DNA of 64,000 bases from Eleginops maclovinus (GCF_036324505.1 NC_086357.1:22900793-22964792); one strand, 5' to 3'. Counted from the stretch's first letter, positions 1 through 14,731 are shown. Numbers and translations are program-made. Notes: generated by a model not told the origin, from the sequence alone.

Positions 1-120
1 TTACATTTAAGTATTGAGACCTCAGCAGCTTAAACTTTTGTCCCCGGCCTGCTGAGCATTTCATGGAGACAGACAGTAAGACAGACAGACTGACAGGCAG
101 ACAGACCCACACTGACTCAC

Positions 121-1649
121 CTCCCTGACACTCCTCCCTGCTGGTGTTGAAGCCGGCGTTACCATTGACAAACTGGCAGATGGAGTAGAGGCGACAACCG
201 CGGTGACAGGCGTTCATTATGGAGTCCTACCAGCCGGACAGAAAGCAGAGAGGGAGAGACAAAATTAGAGATGTCTCCTGCACTCTTGGATAAACTCAAG
301 ATAGGCTTGCTAGAAAACATGATGGGTTATGGCATCTCTTAATGACACGTTGCAGCTCTTAAATTACAGCTTGTCACAAACAGTTGATAAAACCAGTCAC
401 AATGTGCCTGTTGCAAGAAACAAGTGCAGGAAAATGAGGTGCTTGGAAAGGAAAATGCACATTATTGTACTTTTTTATTTTTACAATGCATTAATTAGTT
501 TTTGATTAGGAAACAGCGCCCTCTGGTGACCTCTCTGGGGACAGGCGAGACAAAGAGATTCCCTGACGGCGACCACGAAGGATTTATTACAGCCTTGTGC
601 TTGTCATCTTCATCACAGCGTGTCCCTGTGTATTCACAGAGGGGTGTTTATCTCAAACCATAAAACGGTGCCTTATTGTTTGGATGCAACTGCATATTCA
701 ACCTTTGTTTAGCCTCTGCCCAGCATGTAGGTTTTTTACTCGAAATATGCTTCTTCAATCACAATCTTCAAAGCAATACACTCTGATCTGCCTTGCAGCT
801 CTGCCCTGCAGGATGCCTGAACCACACCTGAAGGCAGTAAAGGAGGAGAAGGAGGAAGAGGAGGAGGAGGAGGAGGTGGGGGGAAAAACATCCGACCCTG
901 GAAATCTAGGCAAGGCTCTAAACCACAGTAACTCCTGGGGAAATTCACAGCCATTATCTACCGTCCAGCTGGGGTCTAGTATGGCCTCTTCTAAGCAGTA
1001 AGATGCTGTGTATACTGACAATAGAGGATTTCATGGTTCATAACAGTCTCACTGATCCTCCTCCATCCTGCCGTATAAATGCCCTGCTTGATCTTAATTG
1101 CGGATACAGGAATGATCAGTTATTGGCGCAGTTTAAAGCGAGTACAGCTGACTGTGTGCAGTTCACTTCTTGGACGACTCTGTAAGGTGCAGAAAGAAAA
1201 TGAGCTGCAACCATCTTTCGGCCTAATTGTGCACCGTCGCGTCCAAGAGGATGCAGTGAAATAACCCAAACATGTCGTTACGCACAGACATACACGCGTT
1301 TATTTTATATTTTAAGATGTAAACATAGTTTTTTTCGATGCTCAATATTGTACCCTATTCGTCTGCATGTCTGGCGCTGAATTGTCGGGACAGCAGGATG
1401 CATCTCTCTCGCTGCTGGTAATGCGCTTCCTGCAGAGACAGCCTATACGCTACAGCAGCACACAGGCAAGAAGGAATAACTTACTTTAGCAGGGCTTTTG
1501 TTTTTGATGGTGAGCTGGCATTGCTTTTTGCAGTAATTGATGTCGCCCAGTTGGTTGTCAAACAGATCAGAAGACGCCGCAGCAATCCCGGCGAAAAGCA
1601 CCGAGAGCAGGGCGGAGAAGCCGCACATCTTTCCGTCTAGCCGGAGCAT
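121..1649 (-). CDS. tmem59l: TMEM59/TMEM59L-like transmembrane protein, 5' part (two coding exons)
   Basis: Exon 1 codes from ATG at 1649 to 1485 (donor GTAAGT at 1484-1479) and exon 2 is 226-121 (donor GTGAGT at 120-115); the rest lies left of the window. The start MLRLDGKMCGF is followed by a hydrophobic signal peptide ending near AAASS, then FDNQLGDINYCKKQCQLT, which fits the LGD-x-x-x-C-x-x-x-C start of the TMEM59 family. Exon 2 encodes NACHRGCRLYSICQFV, the family's cysteine-rich lumenal motif. TMEM59 proteins are type I Golgi/endosomal glycoproteins linked to glycosylation control and autophagy. A second Met (MCGF) is an alternative start. The neighbours crlf1 and rex1bd are the neighbours of human TMEM59L, which is why TMEM59L is preferred over TMEM59; the visible sequence alone does not settle this. 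Confidence 0.8.
227..1484 (-). other. Intron 1 of the TMEM59L-like gene
   Basis: This interval between the two coding exons holds no convincing exon. It has a short purine-rich GAG/GGA run at 841-880, which creates spurious acidic or proline-rich reading frames on either strand. Nothing else recognisable was seen. Confidence 0.6.
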
Positions 1650-2862
<1,213 letters not shown>

Positions 2863-5800
2863 ATGTTGTCCTTGATGTTTCTGCTCCTGATTGTTCCACG
2901 TGTGCTCTTGTCCTCGACACGTAAGTACCAAACTTTAGTAAACTGACAAGAGAAGCTACCGGACATTACCGCGTTTCCGTCGGTGTTCTCCTCAGGGTAT
3001 GGGAAGTTAACCGTGTCAAGAGACAGCTAAAGTAATAATCCCTGTTTCCGAGAGCGTGCTGCTGTATGGAGGCTCAATACCAACAAAACAACATTTAACT
3101 CAACTTAATTACAACTAGCTCAAATAAGGGTAACTTTTTTCACAAGTTTAACATGGAGAGATGCAATTAATACCCACCAAATATAATTATAATAGTCAAC
3201 CACAGAAGGCAGATTTTCAAAAATGACCAATGCTTATTAGATGGCAATTCTCTTATAATTTGTCATTTGATTTTGCGATATTGATATCTTTTTTAATTAG
3301 TAAATGTTCATGGAAAATAGTAGAGTGATAATTGTTAAAATTACAAAATCAGCTTTTGTATAATGTGATGAATTCAGAACGAATGAAGAAGCTTTTACAA
3401 CACAACACAGTATTGCTAAAATTATATTCTGACCAGATGACATTTTGACACCATTACTTCTATTGGTATAAGGCAGTTAAATACAATACCAATATTATGT
3501 GAGTATTATTATTGTCTGCATAATAGCCAAACATTTTACAGTTTCAAATAAACTTGTCAGAGCTCTCTGGCGGATCATTTATTTCATAAAAACATGTTAG
3601 AGATCACTGCAAACATCTGTATCGAGATTTCAGCTTACATACATGCAGATGCCAATATATGTGCAACACCAAATCTAATATTTGTTTTTAAATTAGTGCG
3701 CTTTCTTAAAATGATATTTCTTGATTGAATACATACAGAAATATTTGTAGTGATAGCTACCAAAGCTACATTCTTAAGCTGCTAAGTGTTTATTGTGTCA
3801 TGATCATCAAATCAATCAACCATGTTGCTTATTTATTAGCAAACATGTCTTAAAGATTGCATTGTAACCAACCAATGACAGTGTTAACACAAATTAAAGC
3901 TTAATTGTAGAATTATTATTTTAAAAAGAAATCCAGATCCAGTGACAACACATGGATATGAGAGTAAGGACTAGTGATTGTCTGCCTAATTGTGGATTAG
4001 ACTAAGAACAACACGTATTAGACATGGTGGTGATGGAGCTGAGGAGACTAATTGAAATCAACATTGTTCATTAGCGCTGTTGCATGAAGGAGTCATTATC
4101 ATGCAGATATTTATAATCATAAGACTGAGATAAACAACTGCAAAAAGCTTCTACATCTTTTTCATGTATAATGCCTTACATTATGTTTGATATTGAATCC
4201 CACTGAGGCCAAAAGGTCAGTTCTCACTCTTACTTTATGCAGAAGGTTTTCATATCTGTACATTTATCTTTATATTATCTGCTACTGGATCCAGCGCAGT
4301 GGCACATATGTTGGAAAGCTTGTCCACCGCCCACCTGGAGCATGGTTAATAAAATTATACACATAACCCCTGATATCTCCGAGAAGAAGGAGCCCATTGG
4401 TAACATTGAGAGCAGAGGGTTTCTCAGGGGCATCAATCATAAATGCAAACTTAAAGTCTAAGCAGGGTCGTGGTATGGAAAAGTATTCAAGGATTTAAAC
4501 GACAACAGGATGACCTTTCTGAGTGATCCCACTGAGGCTCCATAAATCCACTTCATTACCGGGTCATAAATATGTGCTGAGCTCCTGCTCTCTGTAGTGC
4601 TGCAGTGCTGCTGCCGCACTCCCCCTCCTCACACAAACACAATGTTTCTTACTGCTGGCAACAGATTTGGGCACACTGTAAGTTAAGCGCTTTAACAAAT
4701 CAAACTTTACTTACTAATAGCTACCCAGGATCCAGTGCATGCTATTAAGACGTGTAAAAGCAATGGAAATTAAAGGTTGAGAGAGGGCTTAAGGACCCAA
4801 ATGAAAATGAAAATGCATTGTGTTGAAAAAACAATATTAGAAAGTGAAGTGTTTATTAAGCCTTTGGGTGACCTTACATTATTTGAGCCTCAAAAATATA
4901 TTTAAACTTATTCACAGTTGGTTAATTACAAAAACAGAAAGGGGGGAAAGCAGAATCAATCATCATGAAGTATTTGGCTTTCGTACTATAGTAACACAGG
5001 CTGCAAAAACATCAACAAATATGTGAAATCAGAGAAACGACAACAGAATTCTGTTTATAATTGATCCTTTCAGTCATTCACCAAAGAAAGAATGCAATAT
5101 ATCTGTGGATTTCAGTCTCTGAAATGTGTTGACTTTATCAACTTTTCTGAGTTGTATACACATTATTGTAAAATTAATATCTTTGGATTTTGGAAATTCA
5201 AAGATTGGCTCTGGAAACTTGTGAAGTACATTTTTAATTTACGGAGTTCAATGAAAGCATGGCGATTAAAGATGTAACACATTTCAATTATGTTTGGGGA
5301 ATTTCAATGACCAGCAGAAATAGATAAAGCAAGAAAGTAAAAAGGTATTGCAAAGTGAGATGTTCATAAGGTGCATTATAAGAGAATGGTGTTTTTAATA
5401 CTATGCATGTGTGTGTCCTCCCCCTCAGATGTGGCAGTGATCTCCCCTCAGGACCCCGTCCTGCGTATCGGCTCCAGCCTGACGGCCACCTGCACCTTGA
5501 GCCCGGAGCTCGGCCTGCAGGCCAGCTCTCTGTACTGGACCCTGAACGGGATGAGTGTGTGCAGCAGCAGCTACAGCTTGCTGAGCCCCGACACCCTGAG
5601 CGTCACGCTGCACAACCTCAACGGCTCCCAGCAGCAGTCCGGAGACAACCTGGTGTGTCACAGAGCAGATGGGCATGTCCTGGCCGGCTCCTGTCTCTAT
5701 GTGGGCAGTAAGTGCAGGATTTTCTGTCTGCGCAGAGTTTTATGGAAATGGGTCGTTAAAATGCAGTCAGGAGACTTGGCAAAGTGCTAGTGGTACTGTA

Positions 5801-8800
5801 GTAGGTTGTGGTAGTGTATATGTTATGTAATGAAATTAAATGCCATTTCTAAAACATATGCAAACAAACATTATCCAAAGACGGAAGCAAAGTTGTTCTT
5901 CCGCTTACATTGTTTTCTTTGCTTTTAGGAGCTGGTAGTGTGTATGATGTAATGAAATTAAGTCACTTAAAATACATGTGCTTCAAAACCTAATCTGAAC
6001 AAAGAAGCGTGCTAGTTGTGTCCCTTTTTTTAACACCACCACATTACCCATAGTTGTGTTAATATACGAGGACAAATAAACCCTGTAAATCTATATTTGG
6101 AGCCATACAAATTGATCCTTTTTTTTGAGAATGTTTTAAAATAGTTATTTGCTTTAAAAATTGTGTCGCTCTTCACTGGTGTCACTCCACCTTAACCTAA
6201 ATGTTATTCTATATTCTATACAATATGCAAATTACTAACACAGGGAGCCTCTTGTGGGCAGAATTGTGTATTTTGATATGAAAACCGTGGTTGCTGGTTT
6301 CCAAATGTTTGGTTTGAGTTCTATATAAAAGCCATTTTTATTCATAGCTTTCTGTAATGCTTTAACGTTAGTTGATTAATTTGTCAGCTTTTATAATGTT
6401 TGTGCTTGATGGAGTAAATGCTACAAATGCATGAAGAGCAAATTGGCCATACGCTGTTTCCTCTTGTTAATTTCAGAATAAAATAAGATTAACACCAGGC
6501 TCGTATTTTATTTGCCTTTACTCTCTGCAGTAAACTTCAGTTCAACATCTGAAGAAAAGAAACCCTTTTTTGCTTCAAGCTTTTTCAACTAAAATGTTCA
6601 TTGTGCTTTGTTTCCACCAGGGCCTCCAGAAAAGCCTGTAAATCTAACGTGTTGGTCCCGCAACACGAAGGACCTGAGCTGCAGGTGGAGCCCGGGGGGG
6701 CAGGGTGAGACCCACGTCCGAACCAAATACACCCTCAAGTACAAATTGAGGTGAGCGCCCCAGACCTGCTGCAGCTCTCAGGTGATCACCTCGTCCCACA
6801 GCACTCAGGTAGACTAGCAATAAATGCTTTAGTGCCGCGTACAGTTTATCATCTGCCACACACACACTTTGCTCAGAGGCTGCAGTGTGTTGTTTTGCTT
6901 GTATTAAATATAGTCCGTCTACCTACATGAGAGTTTATTTCGGTCATTGTGTTTGTTTCCGTGCAGGTGGTACGGCAGAGAGAAGGAGTGTGAAATGTAC
7001 GGCACAGGGAAGCAGCGATACTCCTGCTACATCCCCCGCAACCTTGCCCTCTTCACCCCGTACGAGATCTGGGTTGAGGCAGCCAATCAGCTGGGCTCGG
7101 CCACCTCCGACATCACAACCCTAGACATCCTCGATGTAGGTGGGTATGCACATTTTTTGAGGTCGCTGAAACAGCTTTCTACTTCCTTTCTTTTCTCCTA
7201 CAGTACTTTGATTTGTTTCCTGTCCCTTTCTTTTATTTGTTTGTCTGCAGCTCTCCTAGCCACCTCTTTAGGGGAGAGATGGGGATTTATTTTTATGGTT
7301 CACTCCCTCCAACACGCCTCTGTAACAGCATTATGGGTTCAGGCTGCAGAAAAAGTAAACGGTTGTGTTGTAAAAGTTAACTGCACATCTGAAGCCTCTC
7401 AAGCTAAAGCTTCACAGTGTTCTCACGAGAAATGTAAGTTATAATCTATAAAGGTATACAAATTCTGCAGCGCTTATGTAATGCTGCAGCCTCAAGCATA
7501 TTTTGAAACCAGTGTTTATTATCTGTGGCCGGGCATGCTCTCCCTCCATTCATCCTCACTACACACTGAAGGACAGTAAACTATACTGAGCTATTGAGAA
7601 GGAGGAGTGCTGCCATACATGGATGTATAATGCATAGCACTGCATCAATGACAGAAATAATAAGCTGGGGGTTTGTTTGTGCTGGCTTGGTTTACCTCTC
7701 TTCCTCGAGCTGAGGGCTACAAAACAAATAAAGCTAAAAAACGGTGCCATGCAGCAACAGTGAAGGACGTCTGAAGCAGCAGGTTACAAAAACTTTTACA
7801 ACTTCTTTAATAAGTTCCTTTCTTTGTCTCTCTTGCTGCTTTCCCCTTTATCTGTTCTCTCTTTCTCTTCTTCAAAGCACTTGATTTGTTTGCAGCCTTT
7901 TATTGCAGGAAGTAAAATGTTTAGTCTAATTCTGACTGAAGGTACAACACGCTCTGCACAGGAAGTACATACTGATCTGAGCCAAAGCCAGTCCCTACAA
8001 GAGGAGACGTTAAAGTACATTTAACATATAATGGCCAGCTACAAACCCATACATTTGGTACACGAATGTCTAAAAGTGAAGATTATTTCTGTTGCTTTTA
8101 ATGTTTTAATGTTGCTCATTATTCCCTCATGTTCATTCTGCCAACAGATTCATTTATTTGTATTTCTTTCACACCTGGGAAGTGTTTACTGAAAGCGTGC
8201 ATGTTTGTATACACCGATTTAGAGTATTTTAGGACTTTTTCCCCAAAGTGTGAGAATTTTATGGGGGAATAGTTTTTATTGAAGGATATTAAATATTGCT
8301 TTGACCATAAAAAAGATTTTACTGACTGCTCAAAATGGAAGCAGCAGTGCAAACCAGACTTGGATTTCCACTTTTTTAAAACTCCATATCCCACTTGGTA
8401 ATGCAGATTTTTTGTGACACGTTTAAATTCATGCTTATATTACCTTAATAGATTACCCTAATTAGTGTTGGCATAATTCATCACAAAAAAACATTTATAT
8501 TGGAATAATATGAAACGGTATATGAGAAACACACTCTTTTTTTCTTAATACTTTTAGTATCAGTTTGTAAATGAGAGTTTTTCTGGCTCTGCACGGATCC
8601 TCCTCACCACGAAGAGTGATGAGGTGGGAGGTTTTCTGCCTTCAGTGTTTAAAGTGCCATATCATGCACTGTATCCTTGCTCTGGTTGCTGTACATCTGC
8701 TGCATAATAACTTTTTAACACTTGTCCTTGTTCCTGCAGTGACCACTGACCCTCCTGCCAACGTGCAGGTGAGTCGTGTCGGCGTCCTGGAGGACCAGCT

Positions 8801-8902
8801 GACGGTCCGCTGGGCTAGCCCCCCCGAGCTCAAGGACGTCCTGTTTCAGGCCAAATACCAGATACGATACAGACTGGAGGACAGCTCTGAATGGAAGGTG
8901 GT

Positions 8903-8988
<86 letters not shown>

Positions 8989-11900
8989 ACGCACACGCAC
9001 ACACACACACACACACACAAAGCTGCAGCCTACACACACTTCCTCTGTAGCTACGACACCTCTGAGGCAGCTGTGGAAATATTGGAGGTGCAGTACTGAC
9101 TGAGTCATTAAATGATGAGCATAAAAGTTGCTGCATCTCCAGTCTCCTGTGTCTGCTTTGATTTCAAAGCAAATAATACGAGCGTGCAAAACCCTGACTG
9201 CTGCTCGAGTCTTGCAGGGACATTTTGAAAGCTGGCTTTCATCCTAAAGTGCAGTAGTGGAGAACTTTTTATTCTTTAGAAATCTCATTTGAAGTTCTCT
9301 GCCCACAGCTTCTCGTCTCGTCTGTGCAGGTACTTCTTTGAGCTCTGAATTCACTTCAGAATAAGGGAATTATAGGCGTTTAAAAGTATTTCATATACTT
9401 TTGACTACATTTAAAATTCATAAAAGGCTCTTCCAGCAAGTTTAAAAAGATGTGGGTTGCTTTCCTTGGCTATGGAAACAGAATTTTCGTCCCAGATAAA
9501 TCCTGAAATAAGATGACATTTATTTTGTACTTTCTTTATTTTATTGGGAACATTGAGGTTTTTATTTCAAATGTGAAAAAAGGCCAAGTTGCTTTGCTGT
9601 TCTGTTTTACATTGTACTGCTGTAACATGACACCCGCAACTGCTTTGCTAATGCTTTTGTCAATTTATGGGTAAAAAAAATCAATAAAAAGCTCATACAT
9701 TATTTTAATATATTTTCATCTGCACATGAAAGAAAGATGGTTATAATTTAATAAGAGTTGAGGGTAATATTACTCATTTCTAACAATTCTTCTCTGTCGT
9801 TTTGTCTCCGCTCACAGGTGGTGGATGATGTCGGTAACCAGACGTCTTGTCGGCTGGCAGGCCTCCGTCCCGGGACCGTTTATTTTGTCCAGGTGAGATG
9901 CAATCCTGTGGGCATCTATGGCTCCAGGAAGCCCGGCATCTGGAGCGACTGGAGCCATCCGGCCGCTGCTTCCACTCCCATCAGTGGTGAGAACATCTCA
10001 GCGAAAAAAATGAGAAATTCAATACAAGAACCCACCAAATGTCTTTCCTTTCATCATCTGTCTCGTGTCTTAAATGGCTTTTATATTCCTCCCCAACCTC
10101 TGTGATGTCGACAAAACTTGACCATTTGTTCCTTTTCTAATATTCAACTTTTCTTTGCCAATTAAAGCCAAAAAAAACAATGTCATTATCCTTGTTTCAA
10201 ACATCCGGAACAAGCCGATCCAAACCGCATGTGACGAAGGAGAAAGCAAACATCAATGGGCTGGATGGCTTGATAGAGATCTCCCAGCAGAGGATTAGAA
10301 GGAAACTGCAAAAAGCCAGGGGGACATTTTGATAGATTTTTGTCGTCCGCTTCAAAGATTGATCAAGTTAAAAAGCTGGTTGTCTGTCTGCGGCACACAC
10401 AGGGCCCATAAAGCTTGAGTGGAAGCAGGTTTGGGATGCAGATAATGAGTTGCATAGGTTGTGCAGTATTTACTCTCCAGAGGGAGGAAGTCGTTATCGA
10501 GCTCTGCTGTTTGCCATTAAGAATTGATTGTAGGAGACGACTGTCAGTAAGAAATAAAAGTATGATATATCACAGATTTTAATTTTAAAACATCAAACTG
10601 AGAATAATTCATTTTTATGGGAAACTGTTTTCATCTCGTTTTGCAAAATTAAGCAGCATTCATCATCATAAATGTTCACTCATCAACAGTTTTTACCAGA
10701 AGCAAGCAGAGACACGAGAGGCGTGCTTGGTTTCTTGATTGGATTTCTATTTAATAATACGCCAGAGCATTACAAGCACTTTGAGCACCAGGAGAAGTGC
10801 TATATGCACTGCCCGGCCCAAAAAAAGGTCACACACTCTAATATTCGTTGGACCGCCTCTAGCTTTGATTACGCCACGCATTCACTGGGGCATCGTTTCC
10901 ACAAGCTTCTGCAATGTCACAACATTTATTTCTGTCTTACATTAATTTTTCGCCAAGATCTTCTATTGATGACGGGAGATTCAGACCACTGTGCAAAGTC
11001 TTCTCCAGCACATCCCAAAGATTCTCAAATGGGTTCAGGTCTGGACTCTGTGGGGGCCAATCCATGTGTGAAAATAATGTCTCATGCTCCCTGAACCACT
11101 CTTTCACAATTTGAGCCCGATGGATCCTGGCATTGTCATCTCGGAACATGCCCGTGCCATCAGGGAAGAAGAAATTCATTGATGGAATAACCTGGTCCTT
11201 CAGTATATTCAGGGAGTCAGCTGACCTCATTCTTTGGGCACATTGCTGAACCTAGACCAGACCAACTGCAGCAACCCCAGATCATAGCACTGCCCCCACA
11301 GGCTGGTGACCTTCTTTTTGGCCGGGCAGTTTAAATAACATGTAGCTTGAGATTGATATTACATAAGTGTAATTTCTGACTACTAAAAAACTATGACCTC
11401 TGGTGAGTTGAGATCGATGCTGGTTTTACATTTTACAGGCTCAACATTTATAGGATTGACATCAAGAGACCTGTGTCTACAGCATACAAACAAACCAGAG
11501 TCTACAGTATAGACTGTATAATATAGGTCTACAGCTAAGATCCCTGTAAGGTGGTACTTAGGCACAGTGTAGCTTAAGCTAAATGCTAACCTCAGCATGC
11601 TAACATGCTCCAAATGGCAATGCTAACAAGGTTATGTTTATCATTACATTACACTTCATTTAGCTCCCGCTTTTATCCAAAGCGACTTACAATAAGGGCT
11701 ATAAACCCTAAAGATTCAAACTCAACATCTTAGGTGTTAGCATGCTAACACTGACAACAAGCACAACACATGAAGTAAAGCCTTCATTAGTTTTCAGTTA
11801 CTATGCCAAAGTGTCTGACAAATGGAAATGTAGTGCTAGATGGGATCAAGTTACCAAATTGTATTCGTAAGTGACTGATTTTTCTAGGTTCATCTACTCA

Positions 11901-12594
11901 GTTTCCGCACTGCTTTACAGAACAGTCTGGGCAAATGTGTAAAATAACAAACTAAAGGACAGTTTTCGAACCATAACATACATAAATAAGGTAAGTGGGG
12001 TTCATTAAAAGGGAGAATGATCATTACTTCCAGCTCCACTTGAGATATTTAATGTGAAGGTGATTGTTCTGTGGTATGTATTCTTTTTTAATGGGTTTTC
12101 ATTTTTATGTTTAGGGCTTTACTTTGGTGTTTTTAGCCCATTAAATGTTAACAGCATGACGTCGTTTTTTTTGAAGGGCCAAAATAAACATCTCATTCAC
12201 ATTAATGCTGACGCATGAAGTGTTAAGCAGTCGGTGTATAATCTATACACCTTGCACTGACACTTATCCTAACTATAACCTTGACGCTGTTCCCTCATCC
12301 TCCCTCCTCTTTCTCACCTCATCCTTTTATCACTTACACTCTCTCTTCTATCTCTCCCCTCCTCCTCCTCCTCCTCCTCTCAGAGAGGCTGCAGAGCGGC
12401 TCCTGCGATCCAAAGCCCGGCGAGCAGAACTCCACCCTGCGGCGGGAACTCAAGCAGTTCTTCGGCTGGGTCCGCAAGCATGCGTCCGGCTGCAGCGGCA
12501 TGTCAATCAAACTGTACGACCAATGGAGGGTGTGGCTGCAGAAAACACAGAAAACACGCAACCAGGTAGGTAAGCAAAACCTCACTATCTTCAT

Positions 12595-12683
<89 letters not shown>

Positions 12684-13660
12684 TTTTTCTTTAAAGATAT
12701 TTTTGAGAGTGCTTATTGAGATACAGTGTTGAAAGGGGGGACAGAGAGGATGACATTGTCTTAAACTCCTGCAGGCTTGGGATTCGAACCTTCATACTTG
12801 GCAGAGGCTACTGATATTTTTTTAGCCACTTTAGACTTTATTAGAAATGAATTTAGACGGGGGAGATGGAGAGGAACATGGGCCACCAGCTCTAAATCAG
12901 TCTTGAAGGAATTTCAGACCCTGATTTCTGCATTATGATCAACATTTTTACCCACAAAGAGCCCTGATTTCTCTTAAACTTGCTGTCTCTGTTTAGCTTC
13001 AGTTCAAACTTAAAGATTAGCTAAGAAATGTGCGGTCTCATCTTTACAGGCCCAGAATGGGAGGATTTAAGTAGATGCACTCTGGTTTTTAGTTCACATT
13101 TTAACGATGAAGACTTCTGATCTTCTTCTGATGACCACAACAAAGAGACACAAGCATGCTAATGTTTTTAATGGCCGACTGTAATGTGTTCCTTTTGTTT
13201 TCTCTTGGCGTGAGAAGCCCTTTCTCAAAAACAACTCGGGACAAATGGCACGCAGAACCGCAGCATCTTCTGTGACTTTGTGAGGAGCTCAGATCTTTCA
13301 GCCAAATCCTCTGCTTTCAGTCCTTGAACTCACAGAAGACCTCACTCTACCTGACTCAATTAGCTCAGCAGGTTTTTGTGCTTTGCAGGACACACGCTGC
13401 CACCTGAATAATGTCTTTGTTCACAAACCGTGACAGTTTCCCATTGATTACCTTGAGAGAAAGGTAGCAAGGGGCGCTACGCCGAGAATAAGAACGAGAT
13501 GATGCAAAGAAAGAAGTGAAAAAGAGGGGAGGGGAGAGAAGTGGCAGCCAGTCAGTAATAATCGTGACGATTGTAAATGACATGGTTTTTCCTGTTGAAT
13601 TATCACAGTTTGAACCATCTGCTTTTGTCTTTTCAGATTCTTCAAGACGATAATTCATAG
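2863..13660 (+). CDS. crlf1: Cytokine receptor-like factor 1 (complete, 8 coding exons, 390 aa)
   Basis: CRLF1 is a secreted soluble class I cytokine receptor that forms a complex with CLCF1 and signals through CNTFR. Coding exons: 2863-2920, 5429-5707, 6621-6750, 6967-7139, 8740-8897, 9818-9986, 12384-12565 and 13637-13660. They sum to 1173 nt, and all splice phases agree. Exon 1 is a signal peptide ([18 protein letters not shown]). Exon 2 is the Ig-like domain, with [31 protein letters not shown] and AGSCLYVG as in mammalian CRLF1. Exons 3-6 are two fibronectin III/cytokine-binding domains ([57 protein letters not shown]) with the WSXWS box as WSDWS. Exon 7 has the tail helix [10 protein letters not shown] and LYDQWR. 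The final exon adds only ILQDDNS, so the C-terminus is shorter than in human. Fish have crlf1a and crlf1b; I cannot say which this is. Confidence 0.95.
2921..5428 (+). other. crlf1 intron 1
   Basis: A 2.5-kb AT-rich intron bounded by donor GTAAGT at 2921 and acceptor CCCCTCAG ending at 5428. I recognise no gene or mobile element in it. Confidence 0.7.
8903..9019. repeat. (CA)n microsatellite with CACACG interruptions, directly after the crlf1 exon 5 donor
   Basis: The repeat begins five bases after the exon 5/intron boundary (boundary after 8897). It is pure CA to about 8977, has four CG-interrupted units (8978-9001), then CA to 9019. Confidence 0.96.
10804..11335 (-). mobile_element. Internally deleted Tc1/mariner-type transposon with transposase remnant (crlf1 intron 6)
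   Basis: The minus strand at 10937-11230 encodes a Tc1-like transposase C-terminus: [19 protein letters not shown], then [20 protein letters not shown]. This holds the second catalytic Asp region and the catalytic Glu of the DDE triad (PFENLW where PIENLW is usual). Inverted terminal motifs flank it: GCACTGCCCGGCC plus A-rich GGTCAC at about 10807-10833, and the reverse complement at about 11308-11333. Only about 530 bp lie between them, so the 5' two thirds of the transposase is gone and the copy is non-autonomous. The fragment is inert here; the remaining intron looks normal. Confidence 0.85.
11645..11700. repeat. Common teleost dispersed repeat motif
   Basis: The stretch with GCTTTTATCCAAAGCGACTT, preceded by CATTACATTACACTTCATTT, is a motif I recognise as widely dispersed in teleost DNA. 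I cannot assign the family with certainty or define full element borders. Confidence 0.45.
12599..12682. repeat. (CA)n microsatellite in crlf1 intron 7
   Basis: About 41 CA units beginning 34 bp after the exon 7 donor (boundary after 12565). Confidence 0.96.
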
Positions 13661-14608
13661 CAGCGCCGCTCAGCACCACTGTGGTGTTTTGATTCAAGAA
13701 CAGCATCAAGAAACACTGACACATAACCGGCCCCGAGGGTCCTAGCTGTGTGAGGGGTCATCGGCCCCGACTGAGTGATACTGCAGTGTTTGTCAGACAG
13801 ACTTAACTTCAGTTTAAAGGGCCCGAGTGGAGGATAACCGAAGTCAGACAATGCTGCCCTTTTTCTGCCATTTCCGCTGACCAAATCTGTCCGTTAGATC
13901 AGACTGCACACACACAAATGTTACGGCCCTCAGTAACTGCACTTTTATTGTAAAAGAAAGTTATCGTCACAGTTTTTTAATACTTAAGTTAAGATTATTA
14001 CGTTTGTAATCATACTTTGATGTCAATTAATACTAAAGCATTATTTAAGTATATGTATATGAAAAACAGAATTGCAATGGCAGTAACATGAAGGAACAAA
14101 ATGTACAAAACAACCCTTGCTTAGGCCTCCATCAATCAATTATTTTACATTCTATTTTATCTGCTGATTAGTTTCTTAAATCAATTTATCTAGAAAAACA
14201 TTATTTCCTAACGACGTGTTCAAATGTTTTGTTTTGTCCGACAATCAGATCAAAGTCAAAAGATATTTAATATAACTGGAACTCAGTTATATTTGGATTT
14301 TTATGCAAAAATATGACTTTACCAGATATATCAATTATCTGGCGTGCAATTTCTAGGGATCAGACATCTGATTTGAAACCACTTGCAGTTGAATTTAGAC
14401 CTTTCTAAACAGCAGCAAGTGTTTCAGTAATTGTATCCCTGGGAATTAAGGATCACTGTGTGTAAAATGTGTATGCTCCTGTGTAGTACACCATTTGTTT
14501 GAAGACATTTTCATACTGTTTATATTTTCATAACTGCATTGTTTTTTCATCTAAGTTATATTCTTGTACTGCACCAGTAGTGCCTCTGAAAATACTCTGT
14601 GTAATAAA
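13661..14608 (+). other. crlf1: crlf1 3' UTR with polyadenylation signal
   Basis: No coding potential follows the TAG at 13658-13660. The first convincing AATAAA is at 14603-14608 (GTGTAATAAAACATG), giving a 3' UTR of about 0.95 kb. The transcript end then lies about 0.1 kb from the 3' end of the opposing gene rex1bd. Confidence 0.6.
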
Positions 14609-14725
14609 ACATGAAAAAGTCAATCTTCTCTTTTTTATTTAAAAACAATGCATTAAGTAAACAAAGATGGGGGGATGGGATGAACCTCCAGGAATTATTT
14701 AACCTCAGAGTATTTACAAATTTCA

Positions 14726-14731
14726 TTTATT
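14726..14731 (-). terminator. rex1bd: rex1bd polyadenylation signal
   Basis: TTTATT on the plus strand is AATAAA on the minus strand, about 195 nt after the rex1bd stop codon. It faces the crlf1 signal at 14603-14608 with about 120 bp between them. Confidence 0.55.

Noticed and set aside
597..1001. 134-codon frame with a Glu-rich stretch
   Set aside because: It lies in the tmem59l intron, comes from a GAG run and has no recognisable domain.
12720..12830. Second SINE near GGGATTCGAACC
   Set aside because: A B-box-like match alone; no A box, tail or target duplication could be defined.
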